DNA of 43,578 nucleotides, taken from contig JAMPCZ010000001.1 of NCBI GenBank assembly GCA_023665935.1, positions 1 to 43,578 of the forward strand. Reading direction: 5' to 3'. The notes below the pieces were generated by a model. The model did no database searches, was not told the DNA's origin, and worked only from the letters and a program-made list of their open reading frames with translations. Source of the DNA: Muribaculaceae bacterium (GTDB lineage: Bacteria > Cyanobacteriota > Vampirovibrionia > Gastranaerophilales > Gastranaerophilaceae). A program made the translations under genes and the position numbers. This document shows positions 40,835 to 43,578 of this stretch, one piece after another (position 1 is the stretch's first letter; each line of letters opens with the position of its first letter).

Positions 40835-41500
40835 TTATTCAAAACCATATTTTGTCGAGATGGTTTGTAAAAAGTTATTCATTTCTTTTGCTACATCGCT
40901 TGACCATTTTAGGTTGCCGGGACAGTAATTTTTTCTTATTTGTTCAAGTGTTGCCCTGGCAGGTTTTGCATTAAAATATAACCTTCTCAGTGAAGAAGCG
41001 CAAGAATCTACACATTGTTCATAACTTGTATTGTCCTGATAGCCTCCGCTTCGTTTTTTCAATCCTGATATGTTATATTTGTGGATTCCTTTTTTATCTT
41101 TAGCAGGTGCATTACCAAGCCCGGATTCAACTTTCGCGATGCTCATCAGTAAAATAGCATTTACGCCGTATTTTTCCTGCGCATCAATGAAAGTTTGTCC
41201 TAAGCCTTCAAGTTTGGTACCTTTTAAACAGGTATTCAAATCCTCAGCTGTGCCGTGAAACAGTTGGTCTTTGACTTTTGCGTTTTTGGTCCACATTACT
41301 TGTAAATCAGCTATTATTTCATCATGATTTCTAATCATTGGTATTTCTTTTGATGCAACATATGTAGCATCATTTTGGCATTTCAGGTGTTCACCGATAT
41401 TAAGATCGTTTGATATTGGTACATGCAGTCTTGTTTTTGCCTTTTGCAAATTTGTTTGTGTTACAGGAACCCCTAAATCAAAAGTGTTTTCAATCGACAT
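40835..41500 (-). CDS. Glucosaminidase (GH73-like) domain protein
   Basis: Residues about 100-220 match the glucosaminidase/GH73 fold that cleaves peptidoglycan: FIDAQEKYGVNAILLMSIAK followed by VESGLGNAPA, with Glu125 as candidate catalytic acid, then HKYNISGLKKRSGGY and YEQCVDSCASSLRRLY. The first 100 residues are not recognised. No signal peptide or membrane segment is visible, which is odd for a wall-acting enzyme. GAGG lies 7 bases before the ATG. A 34-base palindrome sits just upstream, between it and bioB on the same strand; its 3' end is convergent with aroE, 2 bases apart. Confidence 0.75.
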   Translation of the reverse strand: MSIENTFDLGVPVTQTNLQKAKTRLHVPISNDLNIGEHLKCQNDATYVASKEIPMIRNHDEIIADLQVMWTKNAKVKDQLFHGTAEDLNTCLKGTKLEGLGQTFIDAQEKYGVNAILLMSIAKVESGLGNAPAKDKKGIHKYNISGLKKRSGGYQDNTSYEQCVDSCASSLRRLYFNAKPARATLEQIRKNYCPGNLKWSSDVAKEMNNFLQTISTKYGFE

Positions 41501-41513
41501 AATTCATCCTCAC

Positions 41514-41547
41514 TTACGTATATATTATATAAATAATATATACGTAA
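41514..41547. promoter_or_regulatory. Perfect 34-base AT-rich palindrome
   Basis: Fifteen-base arms TTACGTATATATTAT (41514-41528) and ATAATATATACGTAA (41533-41547) flank ATAA. It lies between the bioB stop and the hydrolase start. It could be a bioB terminator or an operator of the hydrolase gene; the absence of a T-run and its 13-base distance from the ATG favour an operator. Confidence 0.5.
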
Positions 41548-41576
41548 ATAATTGCCTAAAATTTTAGAAATGTTAT

Positions 41577-42509
41577 TTATTGTAAATTTTTACCAAGTTT
41601 TTTTACGGTTTCAATATCTTCGGAGGGTTCTTTCCCGACTGTTGTCAGATAGTTTCCGATTAAAATACCTTCAACACAGGTTTTTAATGCCAGCTCTTGA
41701 TTTTCTTGAGATAATCTCATCCTTCCGCCGCAGAATCTGACAACTGCCTGCGGGTTTGCAATTTTGAATATTGCTATTGTTCTTAGGACGTTTTCTTCGT
41801 CAATTTTATCGTGGTAGCTTTCAAACGGGGTTTCAGGGATTGGCATTAATATGTTTATTGGAATTGAATCAGGTTGAATTTCTGCAAGTTCCATTGCCAT
41901 CTCTATTCTCTGTTCAACGCTTTCACCCATTCCTAATATTACTCCGCAGCAAAGTTCCATTCCATATTTTTTTACAAGTTTGCAAGTATTTACGCGGTCT
42001 TGGTAAGTGTGAGTGGTACAGACTTCAGGATAGTATGAGCGGCAGGTGTTTATGTTGTGGTGGAATCTTTTCAGTCCGGCTTCGGCTAAAGCTTTTGCCT
42101 GTTCCTCGTTCAGGATTCCGATTGAAGCACAAGAACGTAAACCTTGTTTGTCAATTTCTTTTATCATTTCAAGTTCAATTGAAAAATCCCTTCCCTCGTC
42201 TGGGGTTTTTCCGCTTGTTACGATTGCGAACCTTGATACGTGGTTTGATTTAGCTTCTTTTGCAGTTTTGACAACTTCTTCTATTTCTACCAGCGGATAA
42301 GATTCAATATTTGTGCAGTAATGAGAGCTTTGAGCACAGTATTTGCAGTTTTGAGAACATTTACCGTTGCGAGCATTTATTAGCGAACAAAATTCAATAT
42401 TGTTTGACATAAATTTTGAAGATTTTTCTAATAACTCTTCAAGTGGTAAATTGTATAAATCTAATAATTCTTGTTTTGTGTAAATTTTATTATCTAATGT
42501 GCTATTCAT
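41577..42509 (-). CDS. bioB: Biotin synthase
   Basis: Radical SAM enzyme that inserts sulfur into dethiobiotin. The 310 residues have the [4Fe-4S] motif GKCSQNCKYCAQS (about 49-61), YPLVEIEEVV, the [2Fe-2S] ligand region LRSCASIG and ELCCGVILGMGES, and RFCGGRMRLS with the ligand Arg. The start is ATG 42509, 10 bases from AGAGG; the upstream in-frame codon at 42569 overlaps the divergent promoter region. No other biotin genes are in the window, so dethiobiotin supply must come from elsewhere. It is divergent from the nitrilase gene. Confidence 0.94.
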   Translation of the reverse strand: MNSTLDNKIYTKQELLDLYNLPLEELLEKSSKFMSNNIEFCSLINARNGKCSQNCKYCAQSSHYCTNIESYPLVEIEEVVKTAKEAKSNHVSRFAIVTSGKTPDEGRDFSIELEMIKEIDKQGLRSCASIGILNEEQAKALAEAGLKRFHHNINTCRSYYPEVCTTHTYQDRVNTCKLVKKYGMELCCGVILGMGESVEQRIEMAMELAEIQPDSIPINILMPIPETPFESYHDKIDEENVLRTIAIFKIANPQAVVRFCGGRMRLSQENQELALKTCVEGILIGNYLTTVGKEPSEDIETVKKLGKNLQ

Positions 42510-42606
42510 TTTGTGTAAACCTCTTTTCTGTACAAGTGTTATGGTATACCGAAAAATTTTTAATGTCAAATTTTTCTGTGTTAAAATTAATGAAAAGGAG
42601 GAAGTT

Positions 42607-43419
42607 GTGACAGGAATTTTAAATTTACAACTTAAGCCAAAAGTTGGCGATAAAGAATTTAATCTAAAAAAGATTGATTTGTTTATAAAGAAATTTGCGG
42701 ATAGAAAGTTAGATTTGGTTGTTCTTCCTGAGTTTTTTTCAACCGGTGTTCATCACGAATCTTTTTTGAATGCCCCTGAAGATGAAGACGGCGGTGAAAC
42801 AATTAAAACGATTTGTGAATACGCAAAAAAATATAAGACAAATATTATTGCAGGCTCTGTTATTGAACAGGATGATGGCAAATTGTACAATACCTCTTTT
42901 GCGATAAATCGAGAAGGCTGCGTAGTTGCCAAATATCGTAAAATTCATCTGTATAATTATATGGGCGGAACTGAAGGTGACAGAATAACTCCGGGTGATG
43001 AACTGGTTGTTGCGGATTTTGATTTTGGCAAGGTGGGTATGGCTATATGTTATGATATGCGTTATCCTTTGCATTTCAAAAAGCTTGCGCAGGCGGGTGC
43101 TGAAATTATTGCGCTTCCGACAGCTTGGCTTGTTCCAAATGAGGTTTATGAGGATTCGGATTCTTGCAGGTTCGCTGCAGGTACCTGGGAGGCAATGAAT
43201 AAGACTCGCGCGTTTGATAATCTTGTTTACATAGTGTCTTGCAACCAGTGTGGGCGTGCAAATGCCGAGATGAGCGGTCTTGGACATTCAATGATTGTCG
43301 CTCCGACATCTGAAATCCTTGCTAATGCAAAAGATGAACAGGGGGCAGTTTATGCGGATATTGATTTGGAGCTTGTGAAATACTATAAATCAATTTATCC
43401 GATAGCAAGTATTGACTAA
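42607..43419 (+). CDS. Carbon-nitrogen hydrolase (nitrilase superfamily)
   Basis: Hydrolyses a small amide or related C-N bond; the substrate cannot be read from sequence. The 270 residues show the Glu-Lys-Cys triad: Glu in VLPEFF, Lys in KYRKIHLY and Cys in AICYDMRYP. NIT2/omega-amidase-like enzymes share GDRITPGDE-type features, so that subfamily is a candidate. The start is GTG 42607, with AAAAGGAGG 5 bases upstream; an in-frame ATG at 42499 overlaps bioB and has no ribosome site. A hairpin terminator follows. Confidence 0.9.
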   Translation: MTGILNLQLKPKVGDKEFNLKKIDLFIKKFADRKLDLVVLPEFFSTGVHHESFLNAPEDEDGGETIKTICEYAKKYKTNIIAGSVIEQDDGKLYNTSFAINREGCVVAKYRKIHLYNYMGGTEGDRITPGDELVVADFDFGKVGMAICYDMRYPLHFKKLAQAGAEIIALPTAWLVPNEVYEDSDSCRFAAGTWEAMNKTRAFDNLVYIVSCNQCGRANAEMSGLGHSMIVAPTSEILANAKDEQGAVYADIDLELVKYYKSIYPIASID

Positions 43420-43434
43420 TTTGGTTTTTATCAT

Positions 43435-43455
43435 GGCGGGTGCTATGCACCCGCC
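43435..43455 (+). terminator. Hairpin after the nitrilase gene
   Basis: GGCGGGTGC-TAT-GCACCCGCC, a perfect 9-bp stem 15 bases after the stop. No T-run follows, so termination is likely but not certain; it may also be another dispersed palindrome. Confidence 0.5.
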
Positions 43456-43467
43456 TGACTTGATAAT

Positions 43468-43496
43468 TTGACAAAAGGTGAATAATTTGATAAACT
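43468..43496 (+). promoter_or_regulatory. Promoter of the reading frame at the window end
   Basis: Exact TTGACA (43468-43473), 17-base spacer, TAAACT (43491-43496), the same pair of boxes as trmFO. Confidence 0.5.
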
Positions 43497-43523
43497 ATTG
43501 GTAAAATATAAGGAGAGAGAAGA

Positions 43524-43578
43524 ATGTTGAAATTCAATAATAGTGCGAAATTTCGGGGGGGGGTAACCTTTTAAGGTT
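43524..43578 (+). CDS. Start of a hypothetical gene with a G9 tract (partial)
   Basis: ATG 43524 has AGGAG 8 bases upstream and a promoter before that. The frame reads MLKFNNSAKFRGG and then, because of nine G (43555-43563), VTF and a stop at 43572-43574. With seven or ten G the frame stays open to the window end. The N-terminus (SAKFRGG) resembles the Phe-Gly motif of other orphans here. It is either a phase-variable gene or a homopolymer count error near a contig end. Confidence 0.45.

Noticed and set aside
41771-42253. Plus-strand 160-codon frame overlapping bioB
   Set aside because: Antisense shadow of bioB; Leu/Phe/Arg-rich translation with no recognisable features.
42480-42535. BirA-type operator before bioB
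   Set aside because: TTGTAC...ACACAA has only partial dyad symmetry and does not match the known consensus well enough.

Overview
The window looks like low-GC chromosomal DNA from a diderm bacterium, most likely a gut Gastranaerophilales/Vampirovibrionia ('Melainabacteria') genome. This is inferred, not proven. The support is a prepilin leader of the FTLAEVLITLGIIG type, an LptC/LptA-like pair and a TolC-like protein (so an outer membrane), a zinc-type S14, and several orphan proteins that share a short N-terminal Phe-Gly motif.

Layout: 1-4350 holds a pilin-like protein, a small orphan, prephenate dehydratase, a phosphohexomutase and an orphan helical protein. 4384-14676 is the S10-spc ribosomal cluster (rpsJ to rplR). 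It has a good sigma70 promoter, unusually long spacers full of hairpins, an internal terminator-like hairpin after rplB, and a break after rpsN where a terminator, an antisense orphan gene and a fresh promoter with a structured leader intervene. It stops after rplR; rpsE, rpmD, rplO and secY are not here. 14700-24330 holds a DUF1796 protein, trmFO, a 1151-residue coiled-coil protein facing a 674-residue orphan, a DUF1858 protein, three tiny orphans and a DUF151 nuclease. 24379-28171 holds tRNA-Ser(GCU), a foldback element, a secreted YD-repeat protein, tagD plus a GT2-LicD fusion (surface phospho-decoration) and a divergent XRE regulator. 28253-32711 is a MarR-controlled EmrAB/TolC-type efflux set. 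32940-34497 is lptC-lptA, followed by a TPR protein, dprA, a GIY-YIG nuclease cassette, topA, an aroE with a long repeat-bearing N-terminal extension, a GH73-like hydrolase, bioB and a nitrilase. The last bases start a new reading frame with a G9 tract.

The most striking theme is a set of dispersed palindromic repeats. One family (GTCATTCTGAA.../GTCATCCTGAA...) varies with compensatory changes. Another (GTCATTGCGAGGAGCG...) flanks the small GIY-YIG nuclease gene in inverted orientation between dprA and topA. A G/C-rich family (CCCTCTCC...GGGAGAGGG) occurs between genes and also in frame inside aroE. Two copies of the first family sit exactly at the centre of long perfect inverted repeats whose arms are unrelated to each other. 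I propose, as inference, that the GIY-YIG protein is a candidate mobiliser of such palindromes.
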